Part shown: positions 16,056-25,337 of the stretch, piece after piece
Layout of the letters: the number at the start of each line of letters is the position of its first letter
Numbering within the stretch: position 1 is the first letter of the stretch
DNA from: CAZSSM01 sp964609385
Lineage (GTDB): Bacteria > Planctomycetota > Planctomycetia > Isosphaerales > Isosphaeraceae
Direction: 5' to 3'
DNA: 64,000 nt
NCBI GenBank assembly: GCA_964609385.1
Contig: CAZSSM010000030.1
Location: 1-64,000 of the forward strand
Translations under genes and position numbers: made by a program
The notes under the pieces: model-generated
Seen by the model: only the letters and a program-made list of their open reading frames with translations
Told to the model about the DNA's origin: nothing
Databases searched by the model: none

Positions 16056-17924
16056 TCAGACATCGAGACCAAATTGACGCATCAGTTGAAGGGCGTTGGA
16101 CTTGCGAATCGTTCCGGGTCTCATGGTGTAGTCGAACATCATTTGCCCATCGATGATCTGGTCTTCAAAGTGAACATTGCAGGCGCGTGGTGCGAGACGG
16201 TCGGCCATCTCGGCCAAGGCAAGGTCGTGGGTTGTCACCAAGCCGATAGCGCCCAACTCGAGGAACGTCTGGATCAATCGCTCTGCGCCGATTCGTCGGT
16301 CATGCGAGTTGGTCCCCGCCAGAATCTCATCGAGCAGGAAGAGCAGCAGCGGATCGCCTTCGAGGGCAATCTGCTGGAGCATCCGAAGCCGGCTCAGCTC
16401 GGCTGAGAACCGCGACTGACCGCCTAGCAGCGAGTCTTGGATCCGAAGCGTTGCGCCGAGAGCTAAGCGGGATAGGACCAGACGTCGCGCACGGACCGGG
16501 GCTCCAGCCTGAGCCAGGACCACGTTGCAGCCAATGGCACGCAGCAGGGTGCTCTTGCCCGACATGTTCGAGCCGCTCACCAAGATCAGTTGGCGCTCTC
16601 CGCCCAACTGGACGTCGTTGCGGACCGCAACCGATCGGGGCAGGAGCGGATGTCCAAGCCCTTCGGCCTCGAACTTTGGCCCGGCTTCGGCCGACGCAAC
16701 CAACTCGGGCATAACGTCATCGGGATTCTCGAAAGCGTAACCGGCCAGTGCGCAGGCCGCTTCGAACCGGCCGATCGCGTCTAACCAACTCGAGACGGAG
16801 CCGCCCGAGCGGATCCGCCAGGCGGCGATCCGGTAGCCCAGATTGATCCGCCAGAGCATCAGATATGCTGGGATCGCGAAAACTTGATTGCGACGCATGT
16901 CGAGCCACTCGACCCAACGAGCCAACCGCGCGATCTCGACCGAGGCAGGCCGTCCCTCTGTCTTCAATCGCCCGAGCGCCTCGACCAACCAGGCCGAACG
17001 GAACGGCTCGCGCTCTAAACGGGCCAACATTTGGGCCAGGAGGCTCAGCTCGCCGCTCATCCGATTGACCGCCGACGTGCTCGAGCGGATCGACGCATCC
17101 TGCCAGCGTTCGAAGGCGACGATCACCAGCGCTGCGAACAGAAAGATCAAGGCGTCCCAGCCACCGATCAGAAACCCCAGCAGTGTGACCGGACCGACCA
17201 CTCCGAGGATCAAGCCGAGCCCCTGAATCGGCCAGGGCGTCGGCGCTACGGTCAAACGGCCCCATTCGGCGAGGGCGTCGGGATCGAGCTTGGCACGGAC
17301 ATCGTCGCCCAACAGTGCCAGGTCCTCGCGGAGATCCAGCTTATCGCGAAGCTCGAGAATCGCTTCTCGTCGCCCGCTCAACTCCGATTCGGGGGCTGGC
17401 ACCAACAGCCAATCGGCCAACCGACGCTGTCCGGCCTGCGTCCGTGCCGTGCAGAGCTTCTGATACAGCGACCCTTTGCCGAAGAGATCGACGTCCTCGG
17501 CGAAGGGATGTTCCGCTTCGGGAGGGAGATGCTCGCGACCCTCGGGACCCCGACCGATCCATCCCCCTTGGTCGGCGACCCGGGCCAGTCCATCTTCATA
17601 GAAGGTCAAGGCTCTCTGCGCGCGTCGGCCGGGCCGAGAGATTTGCTCGTGGACCACCACCACCGCGACGAACAGCACCAGGGGAACAGCGACGCTCCAC
17701 CAGGGGATGAGGCTGTTCCCCAACGCCCCGAAGACCAGCAAGACGACCGCCAAGAACAAACCGACTCGGATGAGGCCAACGGTCTGGTCGCGACGCTTTT
17801 GTGTTCGGACCAGATTGGTGAGTGACTCCCGCTTGGCTCGGTATCGGGTTGCTGGATCGACTCCGGTCGGGCTCGGCTGCGGGTCGGAGGTCGGATTTGT
17901 CGAGGACAGTTCGCTCGTGCTCAA
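16056..17924 (-). CDS. Membrane-anchored MutS-family ATPase
   Basis: The 622-residue protein carries a C-terminal MutS ATPase domain: Walker A GSNMSGKST near residues 450-458, the MutS loop LRIQDSLLGGQSRFSAEL, Walker B LLLFLLDEILAGTNSHDR near 525 and TTHDLAL near 570. The N-terminal mismatch-recognition domain of MutS (with Phe-x-Glu) is absent. Instead there are hydrophobic pairs near residues 50-90 and 225-275, flanking a charged middle (DLFGKGSLYQKLCTARTQAG). It belongs to the family of membrane MutS homologues of about 600 residues, known mainly from Bacteroidetes and relatives and of unclear role; mismatch repair should not be assumed. The start is TTG 17924 with GAGG about 11 bases upstream. 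Confidence 0.85.
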   Translation of the reverse strand: MSTSELSSTNPTSDPQPSPTGVDPATRYRAKRESLTNLVRTQKRRDQTVGLIRVGLFLAVVLLVFGALGNSLIPWWSVAVPLVLFVAVVVVHEQISRPGRRAQRALTFYEDGLARVADQGGWIGRGPEGREHLPPEAEHPFAEDVDLFGKGSLYQKLCTARTQAGQRRLADWLLVPAPESELSGRREAILELRDKLDLREDLALLGDDVRAKLDPDALAEWGRLTVAPTPWPIQGLGLILGVVGPVTLLGFLIGGWDALIFLFAALVIVAFERWQDASIRSSTSAVNRMSGELSLLAQMLARLEREPFRSAWLVEALGRLKTEGRPASVEIARLARWVEWLDMRRNQVFAIPAYLMLWRINLGYRIAAWRIRSGGSVSSWLDAIGRFEAACALAGYAFENPDDVMPELVASAEAGPKFEAEGLGHPLLPRSVAVRNDVQLGGERQLILVSGSNMSGKSTLLRAIGCNVVLAQAGAPVRARRLVLSRLALGATLRIQDSLLGGQSRFSAELSRLRMLQQIALEGDPLLLFLLDEILAGTNSHDRRIGAERLIQTFLELGAIGLVTTHDLALAEMADRLAPRACNVHFEDQIIDGQMMFDYTMRPGTIRKSNALQLMRQFGLDV

Positions 17925-18106
17925 GGTCGGGCGATCCTCAAATCATGGCTGGAGCAGCGTCCGGATCCTTTGGAATTGGTCCGGACGTGCCGAGTCACTG
18001 ACAATGGTTTGCGGTGGTGGAAGTATGATGGGTTGCAGACCAAGCCGTCGTGTCCAGGTGGGCAAGAGGGTTATGGTCAGGGCTACGAAGGCCATCGACG
18101 AGGTGA

Positions 18107-19792
18107 TCAACCAGTCACTGGCTGAGTGATGGCTCCCCGAGCAGCCGAGGAAACCAGGCAGGCATATTTGCCGAGAACGCCCCCGGCATATCGGGGCGCG
18201 GGCGGCGTCCAGCCGCGCGATCGTTCGACGACCTCGCCCTCGTCGACCAGGAGGTCGAGGATCCGATTGGGGACGTCGAAGCGGATCGGATCCCCTTCGC
18301 GTACGAAAGCGATGGGTCCCCCGACGAAGGCCTCGGGCGCAACGTGCCCGGCCATGAGTCCTCGAGTGGCGCCGCTGAATCGGCCATCGGTCAAGAGGGC
18401 CACCGACTCCCCCAACCCAGCGCCAACGATCGCGGCAGTCACGCCCAGCATCTCGCGCATGCCGGGGCCGCCTTTGGGGCCTTCGTAGCGGATCACGATG
18501 ACGTCGCCCGCATTAATCGCATTGGCCAGAACGGCCCGCATTGCGTCTTCCTCGGAATCGAAGACCCGCGCTGGCCCTTCGTGAAAGTCACGGCCCGTGC
18601 CGGCCACTTTGAGCACACAGCCTTCGGGGGCCAGGTTGCCTCGGAGGATCACCAGACCACCGGTCGGTTTGATCGGCGCTTCCAGGGTCGCCACGACTTC
18701 CTGACCGGGCGCCTCGACCGCGTCGGCCGATACCACGGCCAAGGTTTGGCCGGTCGGCGTGAGCTGGTTGCCGTCGAGCTTGCCGCCCCCGACCAATCGC
18801 TGAGCGACCAGCGGTGTTCCTCCGGCGCGATCCAGGTCGGTCGCAACGAACCGACCGCCCGGCTTCAGGTCGGCAAGAGTCGGTGTCGCGCTGCTGACGG
18901 TGTCGAAGTCGTCGATCTGCAGTGCGATCCCCGCTTCGTGAGCCAGGGCCAGCAAATGGAGCACCGCGTTGGTCGAACCGCCCGTGGCAGCCACGCCCGC
19001 GATCGCGTTGAGGAACGATGTGCGTGTCAAGATTGCACGAGCCGAGAGGCCGCGACGCAATTGATCGACGACCAAGCGGCCGCAGTCCCGGGCCACTTGG
19101 ATTTTCCGCTCGTCTTCAGCCGGCGGACTGGCCGTCCCCAACGGCGAAAGCCCTAAGAATTCCAGAGCTAACGCCATCGTATTGGCCGTGAATTGGCCTC
19201 CGCAGGCCCCCGCGCCGGGACAGGCGGCATCCTCCAGCTCTTTTAAGTCGTCATCGCTGATCAAGTTCCGCGAGTGGGCCCCGATCGCCTCATAGACGCT
19301 TTGGATCGTCACATCCTGACCGCGATACTGGCCTGGCGCGATCGAGCCGCCATAGAGCACGAACCCGGGCACATCAAGCCGGAGCAGGCCCATCGCTGTG
19401 CCCGGCATCGTCTTGTCGCACGCGGCCAGACAGACCACCGCATCGAACATGTGCCCGCGCCCGACCAACTCGATCGAGTCGGCGATCACCTCGCGGCTGA
19501 TCAGGCTCGTCTTCATGCCTTCGGTGCCCATGGTGATCCCGTCGCTGATCGCCACGGTGTTGAATTCCATGGGGGTGCCGCCCGCCTCGCGAATGCCGGC
19601 CTTGACTTGCTCGGCCAAATCGCGGAGCCCATAGTTGCAGGGCATTGTCTCGATCCACGTGTTGGCCACGCCAATGATCGGCTTGGACAGCGCGTCGTCG
19701 TCAAAGCCGATCGCCTTGAGCATCGACCGCGCCCCCGCGCGGTCCGGACCATCCAATATGTGGCGGCTCCGATGCCGGATGTCGAAGCTCAT
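18107..19792 (-). CDS. ilvD: Dihydroxy-acid dehydratase
   Basis: The 561-residue protein matches IlvD over its length. It dehydrates 2,3-dihydroxy-isovalerate and 2,3-dihydroxy-3-methylvalerate in valine, leucine and isoleucine synthesis, using an iron-sulfur cluster and Mg2+. Key segments are RSHILDG-type start (HRSRHILDGPDRAGAR), GVANTWIETMPCN, LAACDKTMPGTAMG near residue 123 (cluster cysteine) and CPGAGACGGQFTANTM near 197 (second cysteine). The C-terminal DGRFSGATRGLMAGHVAPEA is complete. Length is normal. It stands alone here, with no other ilv gene in the window; no T-box or leucine-attenuator-like leader was recognised. Confidence 0.96.
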   Translation of the reverse strand: MSFDIRHRSRHILDGPDRAGARSMLKAIGFDDDALSKPIIGVANTWIETMPCNYGLRDLAEQVKAGIREAGGTPMEFNTVAISDGITMGTEGMKTSLISREVIADSIELVGRGHMFDAVVCLAACDKTMPGTAMGLLRLDVPGFVLYGGSIAPGQYRGQDVTIQSVYEAIGAHSRNLISDDDLKELEDAACPGAGACGGQFTANTMALALEFLGLSPLGTASPPAEDERKIQVARDCGRLVVDQLRRGLSARAILTRTSFLNAIAGVAATGGSTNAVLHLLALAHEAGIALQIDDFDTVSSATPTLADLKPGGRFVATDLDRAGGTPLVAQRLVGGGKLDGNQLTPTGQTLAVVSADAVEAPGQEVVATLEAPIKPTGGLVILRGNLAPEGCVLKVAGTGRDFHEGPARVFDSEEDAMRAVLANAINAGDVIVIRYEGPKGGPGMREMLGVTAAIVGAGLGESVALLTDGRFSGATRGLMAGHVAPEAFVGGPIAFVREGDPIRFDVPNRILDLLVDEGEVVERSRGWTPPAPRYAGGVLGKYACLVSSAARGAITQPVTG

Positions 19793-20281
19793 CGCGCCGA
19801 TTCCTTCCTAGGACTCGTACAAACAGGGCCATTGGGATGCGCCGATCGGCGATCGCGATCTCCCGCGAGGCACTACGGCATCACTATTCCAGTTTAACCC
19901 GATCCCTACAGAGCCGGGTACCTCCCATAGGGCCCGACAGTTCACCAACTCCGTGACCCCTTCGGTTCACACCGCATTACTGATCCGTTGTCGGTCCGGT
20001 TGGCCTGAGACTTGGGACTTACCTAGGACTGGTCGAAGAAACGTCATGCGGGAAGGAACCCCGATCGATCTGACTCAAGACGGTATCCCTGGTCACCTGA
20101 TGCGCCCAGATAGCGACGGCTTCGTCTCGACTCAGAGACCCTCTTAGGGATCGTCGCATCCAGATATTCAAATAATTTGTTTTCGGTTCATTGAACAGCA
20201 AAGACTGGATGGCTCTCGCGAGGATTCATGAACTGGGTGTGCCCATCGATGGCTCACAAGCACACCCAAGCGGTTGACCGT
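19793..20281. other. Intergenic region upstream of ilvD
   Basis: This 489-base stretch lies between ilvD and the first PEP-CTERM gene. It should carry the ilvD promoter. Near 20150-20190 it is A+T-rich. Apart from the hairpin at 20234-20268 I see no gene or RNA element. Confidence 0.5.
20234..20268. terminator. Hairpin downstream of a PEP-CTERM gene
   Basis: TGGGTGTGC (20234-20242) pairs with GCACACCCA (20260-20268) with a 17-base loop. It starts 14 bases beyond the stop of the minus-strand gene at 20282 and is probably its terminator. Confidence 0.55.
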
Positions 20282-21280
20282 TCAACTGCGTTGCGAGCGT
20301 CGAAGCCCCATGAGCATACCGAGCCCAATCACACTGGAACCGGCCAAGACCAGCGTGGACGGCTCGGGGATCGGAGTCGCGATAAAGGCGCGAACCGATT
20401 CGCTCTCGTCTTCGAAGTGCCCCACAACAATCCCGGAGTCATTGATGCCGAGGGCTTGAGTGAACTCGGCCTCAGGCACATCGAGGAAGGACACGTGACC
20501 GAGGGCATCGCGCACGAATCCCCGCGATCCTGTGAAATCGAGGTTCGCGACGTTGCCGACGATGTCGCCGCGATTATTGATGTCGTTCGGCAGGGTCGAG
20601 CGATCCGCCCCCAGCGAAAACGACGTGAATTCGTCGTCTTGATAGACCACCCCGATCGTCGACCCATCGGGTTCAAGCGACCATCCGACCTGGACTCCGT
20701 CGTTGTTGATGCCCCGAGTGACCGTCCCGTCGCCGGAGTTGTTGAAGAGCACTTCGGTGAAAGATCCGCTGTCGATGTCGTACTGGTGGCTCGTGATGAA
20801 AAACCCGTCGTTGAAGTCGAAGACATACCCTGCGATCTGGCCGGAATCGTTGATTCCCCAGGCAAAGTTGGTCTCAAACCCGGGGCGATCGATGTTTGTC
20901 ACCGTGCCCGACTCGTCGAAGAACCCATGCTGGAAGCCAGGCTCCTGCCAATAGCCGGTGATCGTCCCGGCGTCGTTGATGCCAAAGAGCCTCGTTCCGG
21001 TCGCTCCGTCGACGGCATAGTCCGTGAACGATCCTGTCTGGGTGTCCAGAATAAATCCGCACCTCGTTCCGGTCGCGTCGAGGTAGGTACCGACGGCCAT
21101 CCCATGGTTATTGATCCCGAAGAGTTCCGTCTCGGAGGCGTTTTCGAAGGGGACATCGATAATTTCGAACGTGTAAATTGTCGCATGCAGCGGGAGACCA
21201 GAGATCAAGGCGATCAACAAGGTCACCACGGCCGTTCGAAATGGTGGGCCGAGCGTCCTTCTGACGAGTCCGACCGCCAT
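20282..21280 (-). CDS. Exported PEP-CTERM protein with HAF-type repeats
   Basis: From ATG 21280 the protein has 332 residues: a signal peptide (TAVVTLLIALISGLPLHA), about six to seven repeats of the HAF kind (ELFGINNHGMAVGTY, RLFGINDAGTITGYW, FAWGINDSGQIAGYV, DINNRGDIVGN and so on), and a C-terminal sorting signal PIPEPSTLVLAGSSVIGLGM followed by RRSQRS. PEP-CTERM tails direct proteins to exosortase, which cleaves them for surface or extracellular display. No exosortase gene is present in the window. ATG 21280 is preferred over 21388 because it gives a proper signal peptide with AAGGGC upstream. Confidence 0.85.
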   Translation of the reverse strand: MAVGLVRRTLGPPFRTAVVTLLIALISGLPLHATIYTFEIIDVPFENASETELFGINNHGMAVGTYLDATGTRCGFILDTQTGSFTDYAVDGATGTRLFGINDAGTITGYWQEPGFQHGFFDESGTVTNIDRPGFETNFAWGINDSGQIAGYVFDFNDGFFITSHQYDIDSGSFTEVLFNNSGDGTVTRGINNDGVQVGWSLEPDGSTIGVVYQDDEFTSFSLGADRSTLPNDINNRGDIVGNVANLDFTGSRGFVRDALGHVSFLDVPEAEFTQALGINDSGIVVGHFEDESESVRAFIATPIPEPSTLVLAGSSVIGLGMLMGLRRSQRS

Positions 21281-21590
21281 ACGTTGAGCCCTTCGGCAGA
21301 GACAAGAACAATCACCGAACGTCATACCTAATCTAAACCTTGACGGCACCAGTAGTCTCTGGTGATGGAGAGGCGTCGAAAAAGTCAATGAAAGTCATCC
21401 TTGAGTCGAAGAGGTCGGAAAGGGGGAGGGAGCGCCTGCTAATTGGTGAATGCCAGTCCGATGAGCTCGCCTTCGGAGGATCGAATCACCTCTAATCGCG
21501 GAGATTCAGACCCCCTGGTGCCGAAGGCGACAATTCAAAGGGCTTCGAGCAGTTCGACTACTTAAAGAGTCGATTTCTCAGATGCACAGG
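21281..21590. other. Intergenic region upstream of a PEP-CTERM gene
   Basis: The 310 bases hold the leader of the PEP-CTERM gene at 20282-21280 and the 3' flank of the MerC-like gene. No gene or clear repeat was seen. Confidence 0.45.
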
Positions 21591-21989
21591 TTATGACTTG
21601 AGGTCAAGCTTGTGGGCGTACCACTGATTCAGAATGTGGGCGCTAGAAAGCATGAGGGCTCCGGCAACAACCAGGGGCGTCTCGTAACTCGATTCCCCCG
21701 AGAATCGCCCGAGACCGAGAAAGGCTAGAGCAATTGCTAGCAGGAGGATCGGCCGAACGCGTCGGTGGATTATGCAGGAAGGGATGAGGCTCAAGCCGCC
21801 CAGAGCGACCGCGAAGACCAGCAGAACGGACTCGACCTTTTCGCTCCCGAGCCAGGCGATCGCTCCGATAGAGATCGAGGCGAGAAGAACGGGAACTAGC
21901 AGGCAGTGGACGGCGCAGGCCATCGATAGCACGGTGCCGACTCGATCCAGGGTTTTTGCCGCTCGATCGAAGGATTGTTGATTGAACAA
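21591..21989 (-). CDS. MerC-family membrane protein
   Basis: The 132-residue protein has four hydrophobic segments (about residues 20-45, 50-68, 78-95 and 104-122). The first carries SMACAVHCLLVPVL; paired cysteines in the first membrane helix are typical of MerC-family mercury transporters. A GLSLIPSCIIHRRVRP loop follows. Many chromosomal MerC-domain proteins occur away from mer operons, as here: no merA, merT or merR is nearby, so metal transport is plausible but unproven. The start is TTG 21989 with AGGGG 7 bases upstream. It sits between two PEP-CTERM genes on the same strand. Confidence 0.8.
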   Translation of the reverse strand: MFNQQSFDRAAKTLDRVGTVLSMACAVHCLLVPVLLASISIGAIAWLGSEKVESVLLVFAVALGGLSLIPSCIIHRRVRPILLLAIALAFLGLGRFSGESSYETPLVVAGALMLSSAHILNQWYAHKLDLKS

Positions 21990-22176
21990 TGTCAGTCCCC
22001 TGTAGTGTCTGCGGTCTGCTGCGAAATAAAACGCAAAATGATTGTGGTCAAGACTTAGAGCAGATTGAAGTGGTAAATCTGGATTCGACGTAACTCATCC
22101 AGCGATCCAAAACACCCGGTTGACGAGAGTTGTTTCAGAACACACCACCATCACGTCATCGACTCGGTGGCGATCA

Positions 22177-23355
22177 TCAGCAAAGAGACGAAGAACGCCG
22201 TCGGTAAACGACGAGCCCGATTCCAGCCGAACCGAGGCCGACAAGCAACAGGCTCGACGGCTCAGGGATCGGCGTCAGCGTGAAGCCGCGGATCCCGCCG
22301 CTCTCGAGTTCGCCGAAGCCGACGATCTGGCCGCGGTCGTTGATCCCACGGACGTTCGTCAGCCGCACGAAGTCGCTGGGCCCGTCGATCAACGTGTTGA
22401 GGTCGATGAGCATACCATCGACGTAAATGAAGGCATAGTTGCCTGCACTCGAGACGACGTCGCCCACGACGATCCCCTCGTTGTTGATCCCCCGCGCCGA
22501 GGTGCTGAAATCTCCAAGGGGGATATCGATGGTCTCGAAGGTCCCGTCGATATGCCAGATGACGGCTCGGCTCTGACCGTCGTTCGCATTGCCGACGATC
22601 GTCCCGACATCGTTGATGTCGAAGCTGTTGCTGAAGGTGGAACCGGCCGGCCCGCCGAGCTCTTCAATTACGTAGCCACCCAAGCCGTCGGGCACCCAGC
22701 GAACGGCTTGGGTGACCTCACCGCTCTGGGTCCGAGCTGCGCCGGCGATGACGCCCTCATCGTTGATCGCGTTGGCGAACTGGCGCGCCCCGTTGTCGGT
22801 GTCGCTCCCATCCAGGAACGGAAGAAGTGTGTAATCGTTGGGATCGGCTCCGACCTCGTAGACAAAGCCTTGGCGATCGAAGCCGCTGTAACGATAGACG
22901 CCGACCACTTGGCCCGCGTTGTTGACATCGTTGGCGTTCGAGCCGAGGTCGGCCTGCTCGGGGTCGAGGATCGCGGTGAAACCGAGGCCCGATTGCCAGA
23001 CATAGGCCCGATCGCGAAACTCGCCATCGGAGTTGATGATGCTTCCCGTACCGACGACGACACCCTCATCGTTGATCGCGCTGCCGGAGGTGAACCCACC
23101 ACCGAGGCCGAGATTACCGAGGCTCGTCGTGACTCCGCCGTCGAAGACGAAGGCTTCGGAATTGCCAGTGACGTTGGAGAGACCGGTTGCTTGGCCGAAC
23201 TCGTTGATCCCGTTCCCTTGAGACCGCGGATTGGGGGCATCGAGCGCGGGGATGGTCTCGATCGTGTAGCGGACCGGGACTCCGAAGGCCGGTTCGACCA
23301 CGACGAAGAAGACGCAAAGGCCGAGGAGGTAGGAGAGATGATTTTTGCTGAGCAT
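22177..23355 (-). CDS. Exported PEP-CTERM protein with HAF-type repeats
   Basis: The 392-residue protein has a signal peptide (LSYLLGLCVFFVVVEPAFG), at least six HAF-type repeats of the form G-I-N-(D/N)-x-G-x-I/V-V-G (for example SAINDEGVVVGTGS, DVNNAGQVVGVY, AINDEGVIAGAA, DINDVGTIVGN, GINNEGIVVGD, GINDRGQIVGFG) and a tail PIPEPSSLLLVGLGSAGIGL ending in RRRSSSLC. The same architecture as the gene at 20282-21280 suggests paralogues. The export and sorting role is inferred from the tail; the propeller-like repeats may bind a ligand or sugar, which is not known. Confidence 0.87.
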   Translation of the reverse strand: MLSKNHLSYLLGLCVFFVVVEPAFGVPVRYTIETIPALDAPNPRSQGNGINEFGQATGLSNVTGNSEAFVFDGGVTTSLGNLGLGGGFTSGSAINDEGVVVGTGSIINSDGEFRDRAYVWQSGLGFTAILDPEQADLGSNANDVNNAGQVVGVYRYSGFDRQGFVYEVGADPNDYTLLPFLDGSDTDNGARQFANAINDEGVIAGAARTQSGEVTQAVRWVPDGLGGYVIEELGGPAGSTFSNSFDINDVGTIVGNANDGQSRAVIWHIDGTFETIDIPLGDFSTSARGINNEGIVVGDVVSSAGNYAFIYVDGMLIDLNTLIDGPSDFVRLTNVRGINDRGQIVGFGELESGGIRGFTLTPIPEPSSLLLVGLGSAGIGLVVYRRRSSSLC

Positions 23356-23434
23356 GGTGGTGTCGTAAGTTTCTTGTCAAAAGTATCGATCAAAACGAGA
23401 GAAACGGAACGGAGACTGGGATCTTCTCGATTCA

Positions 23435-24388
23435 TCACTCCGAGCGTTGAAGAAGGCGGCGCTGAGAGAAGGCGAGGCCCCCCAAGCCCATCACGATGAG
23501 CACGATGCTCGACGGTTCGGGAACAGGGTTGGCTCCGAAGCCGAAGAAGATCAGGCCCTCGTTGGTGCCAACGAGGTCGAATCCGCCGGTCGTGAGATCG
23601 AATCGGGCCAGGCCACCGAGTCGCTGAACCGGTGTGTCCGGATCGCCGTCGTCATCCAAGAAGTTGACCGCGCCGTAGAGAGTGTCGAAGACACCATCGA
23701 GGTCTTCGTCGACACCCGTCATGGCAGCGAAGCCCGAGAGGGGCGACGACTCGAGGATTCCCGGCGTGCCGACAACGAACGCCTCTCCGGTCTGGGCATC
23801 GAGCCCAATCAGAGATCCACTGTCGATATCGACGCCGTAAAGCGTGTCGCCAACCGAACCGAGCCCGATCAGAAACGGCGAGGAAGTTCCGAGAGCCCGT
23901 CCTAAGGCGTCGTCGATGGCGTCACCGATCTCACTCTCGCTCCCCAAGAGCGCGAAGGTGCCGGTGGCAAGGTCGATCTGAGCGAGTTGCTGGGTATCGA
24001 AGTCATCATTGAACGGAGCGAGAAAACCGAGGCCGTCCGAAGTGATGTCGAAGCCGGTCGCGATGAAGCCGAGGTCTGGCCCGAAGGCTTCGAATGACGC
24101 CGATGGGATATCCATCGTGCCAAGCTGTCCACCGCTGAAGCCGAAGAGTGTTCCGTCAGGCGCCCCGGCTAATGCTGCAGGCGGAAAGGAGTCGGCCACA
24201 GCCGAGACTCGCGTTGCGACCCCGGTGTCCGTATCGATCCGGTAAATCGCATTCTCCCGCGTATCGTCGCCGCCGGGTCCACCCTCGATCAGTAATTGTC
24301 CGGTCGCGTAGATCGTCCCCGCGTATGTCGGTTCGACCATCAAAGCCACGAAGAGAAGCGATGACAGAAAAGTGAGGACTGTGCGCAT
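23435..24388 (-). CDS. Exported PEP-CTERM protein (beta-propeller-like, no HAF repeats)
   Basis: From ATG 24388 the 317-residue protein has a signal peptide (MRTVLTFLSSLLFVALMVEP) and a repeated beta pattern with DTDTGVATRVSAV, IDLATGTFALLGSE, LDAQTGEAFVVGT and FDLTTGGFDLVGTN, typical of propeller-like domains that read out time- or ratio-like series. The C-terminal signal is PVPEPSSIVLIVMGLGGLAF followed by SQRRLLQRSE. AGGAG lies 10 bases upstream of ATG 24388, and the frame upstream to 24469 looks non-protein. The third PEP-CTERM gene in a row on this strand. Confidence 0.85.
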   Translation of the reverse strand: MRTVLTFLSSLLFVALMVEPTYAGTIYATGQLLIEGGPGGDDTRENAIYRIDTDTGVATRVSAVADSFPPAALAGAPDGTLFGFSGGQLGTMDIPSASFEAFGPDLGFIATGFDITSDGLGFLAPFNDDFDTQQLAQIDLATGTFALLGSESEIGDAIDDALGRALGTSSPFLIGLGSVGDTLYGVDIDSGSLIGLDAQTGEAFVVGTPGILESSPLSGFAAMTGVDEDLDGVFDTLYGAVNFLDDDGDPDTPVQRLGGLARFDLTTGGFDLVGTNEGLIFFGFGANPVPEPSSIVLIVMGLGGLAFSQRRLLQRSE

Positions 24389-25337
24389 GCTCGCACCATC
24401 TCCTGTTGTCAAATGATTTAAAGGCACGATCGGACAGCGTGATGTGCTTCCCCGCCTGAGCCTTCCCAAACAAGGCTTTTCTTCAGCCTAGCAAGGCGAG
24501 TAACGACCCAGAAATTCGATCGTGGGAGATGATCGTGGGCCGTGGAAGCCGAAAGCTCGTTCCATGGCGGACACTCTTGGGGGAGTGCTTGCCGAGCGAG
24601 CGTTTCACTCATAGTGCCGATAAACCCGAGAAGTTCCCGAAGCGTGACAAGCGGTTCAATGCCAACGGCTGGGTGGACTACTGTGTGCTCAAGTGCTTGG
24701 AGGCTCGGCTGCCGCGTTGCCCTGATCGACAGTCACACTCCTTCGCAACACTGATAAGACATGCCAATAGCGATGCGATCCTCAAAGAGTTGAACACGAC
24801 GACAAGACGTCGACGACTAAGCCGCAAACAGAGTTGCCACATCGAATTAAGCATGGATGATTTCGATTGTGGCCTACTACTAATCATTTGTCTACTTGAC
24901 GATGTCCAGTCGACCAGGTGACTGGTATGGACTCGCGGGTTCTATGGGTGGCATCGGTCTGACTTGAAGGCGGTCGGTCCCATACGGATCGAAGCTGATT
25001 CGATCTTTCAAGGCGCGTCGACATTGGTGTGATCGTCAAAACTATGCTCGGAGCCCCTGGATCGAGCGGCTCAGTGGGCCGGAAAGTCCTCCGATCGAAG
25101 GTGATCCGAAACGACGCGGGTTTGGATCTCCGTCCGTACCTGATACGGATGGGTGGATCGTTCTGGCAGGACGCGTTACCAATCTATTGCAATCGGTCCG
25201 TGATCGAATCGAATTGGGCTTCGATGTGGGTAAGAACTGAGCCCGCGAAATCCCCGATACTATGTTGTGAGCTCCGAGCGACTGCTCCTCGAGGCCGACG
25301 ATCCCTTCGAGTCTAGGGGGACTGGGAGTTCTAACAG
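24389..25337. other. Long intergenic region without a confident gene
   Basis: This stretch has 949 bases. A plus-strand frame at 24529-24921 (130 codons) has no motif and an A+T-richer tail; frames around 25029-25316 are also weak. Parts resemble degraded mobile DNA in texture but I found no terminal repeats or transposase motif. It must include the promoter of the PEP-CTERM gene and of the ADP-ribosylglycohydrolase gene. Confidence 0.45.

Noticed and set aside
20228..21331. Long plus-strand frame of 367 codons opposite the first PEP-CTERM gene
   Set aside because: It is the antisense shadow of a gene with signal peptide and PEP-CTERM tail; its product has no motif and no start site.
22120..23499. 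Plus-strand frame of 459 codons opposite the second PEP-CTERM gene
   Set aside because: Antisense shadow; repeated acidic text mirrors the repeats on the other strand.
24529..24921. Plus-strand frame of 130 codons as a gene or transposase fragment
   Set aside because: No motif, no ribosome-binding site and no terminal repeats; left as intergenic.
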